Positions 36,801 through 47,200 of a stretch of DNA of 64,000 nt are shown here, one piece after another; the stretch's first letter is position 1, and every line of letters starts with the position of its first letter. The notes under the pieces were generated by a model. That model was not told where the DNA came from. It ran no database searches and saw only the letters and a program-made list of their open reading frames with translations. A program made the translations under genes and the position numbers. The stretch is from NCBI GenBank assembly GCA_014607495.2, contig CP053170.1, positions 3,410,001 to 3,474,000 of the forward strand. The letters run 5' to 3'. This DNA comes from Carposina sasakii. Taxonomy: Eukaryota > Arthropoda > Insecta > Lepidoptera > Carposinidae.

Positions 36801-38585
36801 AAGGTGACTGTTAGGAGGACCATATGACCCTGAAGTTCTGTCTACCCCACTTTTGTGTGTATGTATGTAGCGTATGATGCTAGACCCATTGCCCCCATAG
36901 GAAGTATATCATTCATAACTGTAATATAAACCAAATAATAATCTAAACGGTTTGTCCTGCGCCTGATCTTTCTCCGGTCGTGTCGGCTTTCCGTCACATC
37001 GGACTATGAGAGTGACGGAATAGAGAGTGCACTACAATATCTCCTGCGTACCTGGATAATCTCCGTAGAGATTGGTCGCCTTGGCCGAAATACGGTCGGA
37101 GAGATACACACACACATATCATTCATAGTATACCTTCTGACTTCAGGAACAGAAGATGAGCTATACAGTGCCGTCCGCCCCGGCTGCGTCCACCGCACAA
37201 CCGGTGGCGTTGCTGCAACAACTGCTCACAAACTCGGGGGAAATACAACAGCTGCCGGTAAGTATGATACGAGTATACAGTTATATACAAGATATAATTA
37301 GCATCGCAAAACATCGACAACAATGGTGAATTTAAAACTAATTTTCAATAATCCATACCTTACCATATATCGATACCATGGAAATTATTTACCTCGTTAG
37401 ATGTACACACCCATGTTTGTGAATGATAAGACTTCCTACCGTATATAAATTCCATAGCATGCAAGTATGACAAAATCAAACACAGGACTATATATTTACC
37501 TTCATCATCATCATCATCAGCTTTTATTGTATTCAGATTGTAGTCCACTGCTGGACGTAGGCCTCCCCCAGGGCACGGCACAAAACTGCCATGGGGGCTA
37601 TTGGCCCATAGTCACTACCCTGGGCAGGCGAGTTGGTGACCGCAGTTTGTATTATGGACTATGTTGTCAACACGGGAGGCGCTGCTGCCCGCCTCCCGGA
37701 AACCTTTAATCGCCTCGTACGATACCCACGGGCAGATATGGGGTGGTACGAATTCTACTCTGCCGGCACCACGCGGCCTTTTTACCTTATTCTAGGTTTA
37801 TTACTCGTACTTATACCTACTTTTGTGACAATAGCGAAGCGATAGCGAAAATTGTCCTTTAATTACTTTCGCCAAGTAAGGGGGCTGATCATCACCACTG
37901 ATTCCAGATCCAGTTGACGCCTGCTCAGTTGAATATGATCCGGCTACAAGTGCAGAACAATCCCAACCAGCCCATCATCATACAAGCGCCGCAAGCCACG
38001 CCCCAAATCATACAGGCAAGTTTACATATTGTCTTCAGCCTATTGCAGTCCACTGCTGGACGTAGGCCTCCCCCAGAGAACGCCATAAGGCTACTGCCAT
38101 AGGGGCGTTTTTGCCCATAGTCACCAAGCTGGGTAGGCGGGTTGGTGACCGCTTGAAGCTCACATGTACCTATTCCATAAACAAAACTATTAAATTTTCT
38201 TTACAGATCCATAGATAATGTCCTCTATGACAATAAGTAAGAAGCTATCTACAAATTTTAAGACTCGAAATATTTATTTATTTATTTTAAGTGGTGTATA
38301 GTAATATTTATTGTAAGTATTTATATATTAATTTTAGTTATTGTCAACGTTTGTTTCCCGAAAAATTTTGTATTTATATATGTGTAAAAAAAAATGGAGG
38401 TAGGCTCACCTTGGGACTTTGCATAGGCTGTCTTCCTTAAGGGCCAAAACAACACTGTATTTCTTCTCTTTACATTTAATAACAATAAGAACCAATTTTC
38501 ATTGCAGGTTTCATCCCAAGGTCAACACCAACCCCAGCAGCAAGTGTTCTTAGCGCAAGTAGCGACGTCACAAGACGATTCGTAG
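30822..38585 (+). CDS. NF-YC: NF-YC, nuclear transcription factor Y subunit gamma, 8 exons, 279 aa
   Basis: Histone-fold subunit that pairs with NF-YB and recruits NF-YA to bind CCAAT boxes (family knowledge). Exons: 30822-30847, 32174-32306, 32756-32941, 33348-33473, 35391-35462, 37147-37257, 37908-38015, 38508-38585; total 840 nt, all phases close. Start MSVCFFVP is fused by a split Thr codon (AC|T) to an acidic leader ending [15 protein letters not shown]. The histone fold is about residues 55-140 ([63 protein letters not shown]). A Gln-rich activation tail follows ([20 protein letters not shown]), ending SQDDS. Intron 7 has a GC donor. Introns carry hAT, P-type and family A repeats, some within 25 bp of acceptors. 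Confidence 0.96.
31220..31394. mobile_element. MITE family P, AT-rich type, NF-YC intron 1
   Basis: Ends gccccctgattacctaattt / gttaggaaataagggggcc. Confidence 0.75.
31612..31845 (+). mobile_element. family C repeat, 5'-truncated
   Basis: ccctgtgttaagtgggacct to tatgtatagaatagatag. Confidence 0.6.
31843..31954. mobile_element. MITE family U
   Basis: aaggtccatgacacactgtt / aacagtgtgtcttgacctt. Confidence 0.65.
31964..32152. mobile_element. MITE family P, AT-rich type, ending 21 bp before NF-YC exon 2
   Basis: gccctctgattacgtaaaag / gctagttaggtaataagggg. Confidence 0.75.
32412..32600 (-). mobile_element. family A repeat, end lost, NF-YC intron 2
   Basis: cagtctattgcagtctactg to cgggattcgctgcccacctc. 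Confidence 0.7.
32756..32941 (+). CDS. NF-YC: NF-YC exon 3: first part of the histone fold
   Basis: Reads [20 protein letters not shown] through [20 protein letters not shown] to NKRRTLQ. Near-identical to the metazoan NF-YC core. Phase 0 at both ends. Confidence 0.97.
33348..33473 (+). CDS. NF-YC: NF-YC exon 4: end of the histone fold
   Basis: Reads [19 protein letters not shown], then [15 protein letters not shown] and TTPEQ before GTAACC. Phase 0 at both ends. Confidence 0.97.
33898..34086. mobile_element. MITE family P, GC-rich type
   Basis: gccccctgattgcctaattt, gcgcgatcgcgataatctcg and a (CA)n run in the interior. Confidence 0.7.
34205..34290 (+). mobile_element. SINE family K body fragment
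   Basis: tggagggttggagtcaggca, ggccgtaaaacagcgccaaa, tail gattatgatgagg; directly before a G element. Confidence 0.45.
34436..35283. mobile_element. 848-bp hAT-like element (H) nested in family G
   Basis: Terminal inverted repeats CAGTGCCGGATTA / TAATCCGGCACTG with an exact 8-bp duplication ACCAGAAC (34428-34435 and 35284-35291). It contains a family I fragment at 34564-34670. No transposase is visible. Confidence 0.88.
34564..34670 (-). mobile_element. family I fragment inside element H
   Basis: ttacatacatacatacatat to gaaccacatggtgtcac. Confidence 0.65.
35525..35732 (-). mobile_element. family I repeat, deleted
   Basis: gtacatacaatcacgccttt to tgtagtattatacgttttat. Confidence 0.65.
35743..36078 (+). 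mobile_element. family C repeat, most complete
   Basis: actagtggacgcccgcgact through tcgttttgggtcctattgcg to tatgtatagatt. Confidence 0.7.
36363..36696. mobile_element. foldback MITE family F, split by a G element
   Basis: Left arm ggtcgaatccggcagtcaca; the right arm is broken at gactgtctaaat and resumes as gtctaaatcgacc after the G insertion. Confidence 0.8.
36504..36683 (+). mobile_element. hAT MITE family G inserted in an F element
   Basis: Starts cagtggttcccaaagtgg, ends gggaacccctg. Exact 8-bp GTCTAAAT duplication at 36496-36503 and 36684-36691, within the right arm of an F element. Confidence 0.88.
37502..37775 (-). mobile_element. family A repeat, NF-YC intron 6
   Basis: catcatcatcatcatcagct to actctgccggcaccacgcgg. 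Confidence 0.75.
37828..37886. mobile_element. MITE family P, deleted copy, ending 21 bp before NF-YC exon 7
   Basis: acaatagcgaagcgatagcg to ccaagtaagggggc. Confidence 0.6.
38016..38507 (+). other. NF-YC: NF-YC intron 7 with a GC-AG boundary
   Basis: The exon ends CAG and the intron begins GCAAGT, an otherwise perfect donor with C at position 2. Both flanking exons are phase 0, and no nearby GT keeps the frame. The intron holds a partial family A repeat about 15 bp after the donor. Confidence 0.8.
38031..38155 (-). mobile_element. family A fragment, NF-YC intron 7
   Basis: cttcagcctattgcagtcca to gcgggttggtgaccgc, close to the GC donor. Confidence 0.7.
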
Positions 38586-38823
38586 TGAAGTGTTGTGTGA
38601 AATGATACATTTCACGTTGAAGTCAAGAGTGAAGTGAGACATTTGACAGTGAAGTGAGAAGCGAGACATTTTATAGTGAAGTCATGTGTGAAGCGGAACA
38701 TTGCATAATGAACTTATGTGTGAAGTGGGCTAAGCAATGTTTGCCAAGGCTGAGGACTGGGTGGCTGGCTCGTATCATCCCATCCTATTGAGTTAAAGAT
38801 TACTATTCATGAAATATAATGTT

Positions 38824-38936
38824 ATAAAATTATTAATAAAGAAATGGAAAAAATTCCTCACCCGGGTGGGAATCGAACCCACGACCCCTGCATTCCGCGT
38901 GTCAGTGCTCTAACCACTAAGCCACCCGGTCAATTT
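38824..38936 (-). mobile_element. SINE family M, tRNA-headed, full head
   Basis: On the minus strand: an A-box-like TGGCTTAGTGG, a B-box GGTTCGATTCC, then a tail TTTCTTTATTAATAATTTTA shared with the copy at 54388. Flanks share ATAACATTA, a likely target duplication. The acceptor stem does not close well, so this is a SINE head rather than a working tRNA. Confidence 0.75.
38835..38840 (+). terminator. NF-YC candidate poly(A) signal inside an antisense SINE
   Basis: AATAAA 250 bases after the NF-YC stop. It is the first such hexamer downstream and lies in the reversed tail of SINE M copy 38824-38936. Confidence 0.5.
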
Positions 38937-39378
38937 AATGTTATTAAAAATCCATATTGAAATTTAGACTTGTCATAATCGTGAATATTATTACTACTAT
39001 GTGTATTTTGACACATTATTGTTAAATTGCATGAGGATTCACGTTTCGAACTAATCATGCAGTTTTATAAAGATATCAAAAACACATAATTGAACGTACA
39101 TGCTATGTTAATATGCGCTTTGTACCAAGAAAAGCTTACACAGCTGACACTTTGAGAGGCATTACATAAGGCATTAGCAGTGAAAATTCAAAACAATGCA
39201 AAGAAATTTATTACAACATACAAAGGGTTATTTACAAATATATGAGAGAAACAGAACTACCCGCAAAATACTGTCTATCTACCTACAATTTTGTTATTAA
39301 AAAAATGCTATGGGTTGAAAATCGGGCTCCCGAGTACATTGACTGATCCTAGCATATCATTATTTTTAGACATTAGAG

Positions 39379-39565
39379 CAGTGGTTCCCAAAGTGGTCTA
39401 TGTGGACTCCCAGGGGTCCACAAGGGACTCGATGGGGGTCTACGTTGGCGTGAAAAAATGGGATTTCACAATTAATTTGTATGTGTTGTAAGTATGTAGG
39501 GGGTCTACCAGAACCAGTTAACTTTTGAAAGGGGTCTATGAAAAATGAAAGTTTGGGAACCCCTG
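39379..39565 (+). mobile_element. hAT MITE family G
   Basis: Exact 8-bp CATTAGAG duplication at 39371-39378 and 39566-39573. Lies between the NF-YC and SYCP2-like 3' ends. Confidence 0.88.
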
Positions 39566-39708
39566 CATTAGAGTATGAAAGAACGTATTAAACTCAGTCT
39601 ATAATAACGAAAACTATCAACAAAATTCATTCTACCAAAATATTTTGTTTTAAGGGTCTCTGTAGTAGGCTTTTTTATATCACTTGGCAAAACATACATA
39701 AGCCCTTC

Positions 39709-39917
39709 CGCCCCGTGATTACGTAAATAGCAAAGCCGAAGCGGTCACGATAATCTCGAGTGTGAATGCTTGGGCGAGGTGCGGGGCGCGGGGTGAGTGC
39801 GGGGCGAGGTGCGGGGCGCGGGAGGACGCCGAGCGCTCGTTGCGCGCACGCACACACTCAAATTATCGCGATCGCGCGGCTGCGGCTTTGCTATTGCTTT
39901 TACGTAATCAGGGAGCC
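39709..39917. mobile_element. MITE family P, GC-rich type with internal duplication
   Basis: Ccccgtgattacgtaaatag / cttttacgtaatcagggagc; the interior repeats gcgaggtgcggggcgcggg. Confidence 0.7.
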
Positions 39918-41004
39918 GTTACATCTTGTATGACTTGTATGGTAATATCAAAGAGACTCGCTAAAGAAAGTGATTGAAGTTGGATTATTTATCTAAGCTT
40001 ACTTTGTATTATAATTGAGTTATTTAAGTTTTATTTTGTAATAGAATAATGTTGTTTGTAAATTAAAAAAATTGTTTCTTATAATGCGTTTTTGCTTTTG
40101 TTTGTTTCACTACCCATATCTAAATAGTAAATAAATAGGTAGGTATTAAATAGGTAAATAAACAAATGTTAAAATTATTATATCTATTTCGCAATCGAGA
40201 AAAAGGACAATGATCATAAATGTATGGGACTTGGGACCACCAGGGATAGAAATAACTTTGATATAACATTTCATAGGCAGGTACACCATATTTTTTACAA
40301 AAGGTATTTTTAGATTAAAACACATAGTATTAGGATTAAATTGTTTAATAATAAATCATTTCAAGAATAACTGTAATCTTAGCTAAATTACAAATTGGAA
40401 AATTAACAACCATTTAAACTTAACAAATATAGAGATAACAAACAAAAATAGAAATCCGAAAACTTAACAGAAAAATTAGACATACATTTAATAAAATAAC
40501 AAAAAATTGCACAATTTCAATCCTTATCCAATCTACTCTAGAAGCATCTTTGAAAGTAAAACGCCCTTTTAATAGATAAGACGAATTTAAACGAATTCAT
40601 ATCAAATATCAACCATAAAGTAATGAACAATAATACATTTCAATCACAAAAAAAAAACAAGAAGTATAACAACAAAATCCACATATTTAGACTCAGAATT
40701 TAACTAAAATTCAAATATATACAATACACAGTTGAGTGAGTAACTAAGGCGCACTGTAGAAAATGCGTAAATCTACCTATATATAGGTAGATTCAATTAA
40801 ATATCGAATTAGCACACAAGCTGTCTTCCTTTTTTGACATAAACAAAAAGAGCTATCATGTGTGCTAATTCTCGAATTAAATCTAGGCTTAGCATTTACC
40901 ACTATTGTGGCGTAATAGTACTCTTCCTAAACAAAAAGGGCATCACTTTCAAAGAAAAATGGCCACAACACCAATAGACGTCTAGTCTTAAAAGTTGCAA
41001 CAAA
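39918..41004. other. intergenic and probable SYCP2-like 3' UTR, AT-rich
   Basis: Between converging genes; no repeat family recognised. No close AATAAA on the minus strand. Confidence 0.4.
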
Positions 41005-41263
41005 TTAATTGTTGTACTGCCGGCTTCGCTTCATATAGTCGATGACGGCGTTCAGGTCCTCTTTCAGAAGGCGGATAAGGGCCTTCTTCTGTGTGATCTC
41101 CTGACGGACTACTTGGCCTGAGCTGTCTCTTACGTAGTCCATGTATTCCACGTCCATGGCGTTTGAACTGTGAACGAAAAATTGTGTTCTTAAGGACTCG
41201 ATCCCTTGATAAGCTTTATAGTGACCCAGAAGCATGGAGCCGTTGTTCATAAAAATAGTTGTG
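41005..41263 (-). CDS. SYCP2-like terminal exon: C-terminal coiled coil
   Basis: Acceptor TTTTGGATAG. The split Cys codon (TG|C) keeps exon 13's frame; two AGs slightly upstream would hit a stop. Reads SMLLGHYKAYQGIESLRTQF, ends YMKRSRQYNN, TAA. Predicted helical. Confidence 0.78.
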
Positions 41264-44200
41264 CTATCCAAAAGGACGAAGTCATGGGCCGCTGCTAGTC
41301 AAAACTAAAAGACCTGCTGCTAGGTCTAAGGATTGTCAACTACCTTGCAAATCAGTGCATGTGAACAGACGCTCTAATAAGTAATTAAATTAAAAATACA
41401 GAATCTTCTAAATCAAATTCAATCATTTATTCGACATGAAAACGTTAACACTCATTTGTCGATTGTCATTTTCTATGTTATAAAATGCTTTGTCCTGAAA
41501 CTAGGAGTGTGTGTTCTTTATATGACGTAGGCATTCGATACGATTTCCCGCGGCAACGGGAAAAACAAGAAAATTAAAGATTTCAAGTAATTGGCGTCCG
41601 ACGGTACCTTATATTACTGCTTTCTGCTAGACGTGATTGTAATGTAAAATTTTATCAAAATACGCTCAGCCGTTTAGTCTTAACAAGTCTTACTTAAGTA
41701 CTAGAATCCATAACCTAAGTACCTAAGTATACTAGAATCCATATTATACATACATAGTTATATTTCAAAGTAAACTATAAGCAGGTACCTACCTACATTG
41801 AACAAAAGAGAAATCCACACATTGAAACTTAAGGCTAATAGACATAATAGGTATCTCACCAGCGTTCAAGCTCCTGGAACTTTTCTTCCATCGATCTCAT
41901 CATATGAGCCACTGCCAAGTCCACCTGTTCCTTCATTTCCTCACGCAGCGAGGCTACCGTACTTCTCAACTGTTCGCGACGCTTTTCCCTCAGAGAATGC
42001 AGTTCTGTCTGATTCTGAACCAGCATCCGAACAATGCTGAGATGAAATCAATACATTTACAACTAAAGTAGATGTCGTCACTTTTAATTTTATATGGCAA
42101 GTTGGTAAACTAAATTCAAATCTTTTCCAACAATTTAGACTTTATTCTAGTGTTATATATTTTAATGTTTGTATTTTATTATTATACACGTACATTATTG
42201 TAATAAATATACAGTCAGATATAATATAAGATGTGCAAATTGTTATAAATCAGAGTTTAAAGTTTGAAACTTTTGACGCGATGCAAGGACCATTGCAGCT
42301 GCGCTTTGCGCTGCATTTAATGTTGCCAGTATAGCGAAGTCTCCTTTCTGAACCTGTCTAGTACTATCTAGTAAATATCTAGATAGCACACAATGCTGTG
42401 GCAGAAATCGGTACTAAACCATCTTGTACTATAGGATAAGGGGGTCTGGCGATAGTGGCGCCTCGACCAGTAGTTTAGTTTACAATGTTTCTGTATTTCA
42501 CCTGTTGACGCAGTTTCCGATGGAAAGAGACGTATAGCCAAGTCAACAGTAAAATTATTTCACGATCGAATCGATAGATGTTTGTCATTGTGACATTTCT
42601 CATTGCGATATAACATTATTACAGAATAATCTACGGCTCCTGTACTAATTTTTTTCAATTAAAATATGTACCTTAATATGTCTCGCGGAACTTCTTAATC
42701 AAATGACAATATAAAAATTTCCGAAAAGCCTACCTATCTTTGTACAAATACAAATATCGTCAGTCAGTGTCAGTACATAACTGTATAAAGTATACCCATT
42801 GACCTAATTAGGTATCGTCTCAACAATAGACATCACTACAAAAATCAATGGTGATGTCTATCCCCAAGGACAAACACAGTCTACAGGGTGATTTTTGGTC
42901 GTCAACGTTCTCGAAAACTACGGAATCTCCTCATCATCACGATCATTTTTCTCCATGGAAGCATACCTGGGAAGTTTCTGGTTTCCAAAATATTAGGGTC
43001 CAAAGTTGAGTAAATAGACTGCGTTTTTCTGCATAAATGCACATAGACTCGCGTAGCAAGATTTTTTCACGAGAAATAATTAATATCTGTCTATAAAAAA
43101 AAACTAACATAAACACTAGACACTATAAATTTCGCCAGATCAAGTAATTAAAAAAAAAATTGAAAAAAAAAAAAATTCCCAGCATTTTTTTTGGCATAAA
43201 CTTACTTTATATGATGTATAGAGTATGTACCCTTCGTTAAAGGTGGCCACAAAAAAACATCCTGTATATTCTATAGACGACGAGCTAGTATATAAATTGA
43301 CAAAACTTACTTCCGATTGGTTGTCTCGTGTATTTCTGCAAGTGTCGTATCAACTTTTTCCATAACTCCATCAACAGAATCTTTGAATTTTTTAAATAGA
43401 TTGTCATCTGAAATATTGGCATAAACATTTTTACGAAATTAACCTTTTCCTTTAAAATAAGAATATCATTTAACCAATAAATAAGTAACTCACCGTCAAT
43501 TGTAACTTGATTCCTTGATTCTTGAGTAGCTTGATTCCTTTTAAACCATTCATTGACGCTGGATATACTAGGTAGACTATCAGAAGTAGCTGTCTCAAGT
43601 CTTTTGAAATCCACGTTTCTTTTAGTATTTGGAAAGTCTTTTTCAATATCTGCCTTAGCTGTTTTAGAATTTTCAAATTCATAATCAGTCTCCTTTGTTT
43701 TAACATTCCCATAAACTTTCTTTTTGGGTTTTACATTTTCAAAATCTAATCCAAATTCTGTTGTTTCAACATTTTCAGAGTCTAACACATAACTCGTTTT
43801 CTTTGTTTTATCACTTCGGAGCCGTTTATTATTATCTAATTTCCTTACTTTGGCGTCTTCATAGTGGACAGGAAGTTTTCTTTTAACGGCCTTATCGAAT
43901 TTTCTAGGAGTTGTCTCGATGGATGCACTAGAATTTGAGCTCGGACTTGTCTGATTTACTCTACGTATATTCGCTTTGGGTGAACTTCTAAGATTATACT
44001 TTCCAATGTTTTTCTGTACCGGAAATACTTCTTCAAACATCTTAACTGGCGATATAATAGACCTTCGTTTCTGACTCGGCTGGCTATCTTTACTAACGTT
44101 TACATTGTCTTTCTTCTTTCTAGATTTAACATTGTTTTCAGAACTTGTTATACCATCTTTGCTAACTCTATGACTATTAAAAGGTTTTGAAAACCATTCG

Positions 44201-47200
44201 TATAGTTCTTGAGAAGATAGCCTATTTACTACCACTAAAGGTGATCTTGATCCACTAGATTTTGTACTTTCATTTTCATCGTCAACTACTTTCCTCTTAC
44301 TTTGAATTCTCATAGGCTCTTCAGGTGATGTAGTTCCTTTATCACTGCTACTACGCAGCTTATAAGGTTTCTTAATTTCCTTCTTTTCACTAAGTTTTTT
44401 GCGTAATCTGTTACTACAACAATCATCTATTTCTTGAGTAAGTTTTAGATAATAATCTTGGATAGACTGGTTAAGATCTTGAATCTCCATGTGTCTACCG
44501 GTAATCTTCTTTTCAAGAAATCTTGCGTTTGGCGGTGACTCGTCTAAATGTCCATGAGCAGTTATAGGCGATTCGCCTAAAGTAGCAATGGTTTTCTCTG
44601 AATGTTTAGAACCTTTCGATGATTCAGCTACGTCTATAACCTCTTCGATACTGTTGGCACGTTTCTGTGAACTCCTTGGTTGAGATTTTTGTGAATTTCT
44701 TTGTTTAATTTCTTTTACTTGTCCCAGAGTTGGATTCACATTATCTGTTACTGTAGAAGGATCGTATTCTGCCCTATTTTCAATATTGGCAGGTTTAACT
44801 GGACTGCTTTTTACTAGTACTTTTTCAACATTAGTGGTTTTTGGTATATTTTGGGATGACTGTTTATCTCTATTCTTCTTATTTCTTTTTAATGATAGTT
44901 TAACTGAAGATTTGTATCTACTAGTCGACCTAGTGACTGTCGTATCATCACTGCGTATTGTTTCACGATCATCATGATCGGGCATTTTATTAATGTCGCT
45001 ATGAAAGTTAAAATCATCTACGGTGTTATCGTTGCGGACGCTATTGTGTGTCCTATCAATGTCGGATAGTAAATTCTGTGTAGTGTTTGTCGTATTTATT
45101 TCTTGAAGTTCTGGACCATCTCTGTATATTTTTTTAAACTTCTCAAGCATCGACGCTGTCACAGAATCGTTAGCATCCTCGTGATTGGTCAAGATAGTTT
45201 CAACCAATAATCCAGGCAGTGGACTTTCTGTTCTGTCGTTTTCATCTTGAACAGGAATAATAATTTTAGATTGTTTTTTCATCGGTGCTTTTTTTGCTTT
45301 TTTAACAGGTTTTGTTATTTCTACTCTGGCATTCTTGTCTTCATCATCATCTATGGGTTCCATTTCATGAGTTACACTAACTGGTTCAGGGTCGATGTTT
45401 ACATTCGTTTTGTCCTGGTTTTCTATGACAATAGAAGTGTCTAGTTTTTCTGGCATAGCTTCTCTCATTCTCTCATCTATCAGTTCATTGTGTATCTCCT
45501 TTTCAACAGATTTTATAGCTTTGGCATTATCACGTTTTCCAGTTCGCTTTCTTCTAGGTTTTACTGGTTTCTTTTTGGTATCATCTGTAGAGGTATTTGA
45601 TTCAACTTTGGGCTCAGTATAATTTACCCGCTTAGTCGCCCTACCTCGTTTTGTGGACATAAAAGAATCACCACTACCAAGAGTAGTAGTGCTTACACGT
45701 TTCTGTATCGCAAGTTTCTTCTTTTTAAAATCTTCATCCTCACTGTCACTCGTGAAGTTGAATACGGCCAACTCTTCGTCATCTTTTTTATCCACGAAAA
45801 CCACCTTTTCATTACTATCTGTCTTTTCTTTTAGATTATCGAATATAGCATTCATTTTCTTCGTTTTAGGCGAAGCTTCTATAATTTTTTTGGATTTCCT
45901 TATACGAGGGTGACGGATTTGCCTTCTTACTCTCTCAATATCCTTGTAACAAGTAGCATTGTTTTTAGGAGTAACATTTTTACTGGTCTTTGATTCGGCG
46001 AGTATTATACTACCAGTTTCTTGCGTTTCTGGAATGTGTACAGCGCAAACAACTTCAGTTATAGGCTCAGCACTGACTTTATCTTCATCTTTAGGAGAAT
46101 ACAGTTTACGTTTTCTGCGTATTTTCGGAGTATCATAACAAATGTTTTCTTCTACCACTTCTGGACATTTTGGTGTTGTTTCTTTTGACTTTCTCTCCTC
46201 AACTTCTACTATAGTAGACATCTTGGATGCAGGCTCTATCTCAAGTTTATTTTTTCGCTTCTTCAGGGGTACCTGTTTTTGTTTCAAATCTTTGTCATTT
46301 TTATTAACTCTGTACTTAATTTTTATGCCTTTAGGTTTAATTTTATTCTCAGTAGATTTCTTACTACTATCACGTTTAGGTGTACTCGAAAATGTATTTA
46401 TTTGGGTTATATTATCTAACTGAATCGCATATTTGAAGTTCTTATCAAATTCTTTTTCAAGAGTATCCGCAATATTGATTGTATCTTTTTCTTTAGCTAA
46501 ACATTTTTCAAATTCTTCGCACACTTTATCGACCATACTATTTAAGCAATCGATAACTTCGGTTTCGTCGAATTCAAAGTTATTATTTTCAGCATTTAAG
46601 TTTTCAGCCGTTATAATATAATTATTTTCATCAAAAGAGTGTTCACTGTCATCAGAGCTCGTCTCGTTAATTTTTCTTGCCAGAGTTGGACTTATAATTA
46701 TATCACCTTCCTTGTTTTCTACAAAATGTTGAGAAAAAAATTGTTCCACAGCTTGTTCATCATAAACAGTTTTATCTGCAATGCGTTCAAAAGGATCATT
46801 GATAATATTAGCTGTAGGTTTTTCACTGACTTTAGCAAAATGTCTTGTATTTATATTAAGATAATTTGCTTGTGTTTCATGTACTACTTCTGTATTAGAT
46901 TCATCCGTTGATGTGGAGGAGCATCCTACATTCCCAGTTTTGGCTCTATCTGTGTTCGTTTTATCAATAAAAGATTGATTGGGATTTTCAAGACTCTTCT
47001 TACTGTCGTTACCTGTAATTATGCCACTATCATGTTGCGCATCTTTATCGATAACCTTAGCTTGCATAGCCTCTTGAACCAGCAAATCGATAATGTTATC
47101 TGCATTATAATCTTTATTTTTAGATATTCTTTCTAATGTATCATTTATAATGGAATCATCAGCAGAGCCTATTGTAGCGACTAAAAGGCAACTAGTAGAA

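Noticed and set aside
38870..38936. A tRNA gene on the minus strand
   Set aside because: A and B boxes are present but the acceptor and anticodon stems do not fold properly, and tail and target duplication mark it as a SINE.
41264..41290. Two AGs upstream of the SYCP2-like last exon acceptor
   Set aside because: Either would put exon 14 out of frame and hit TGA within a few codons; the TTTTGGATAG acceptor keeps an 86-codon frame.
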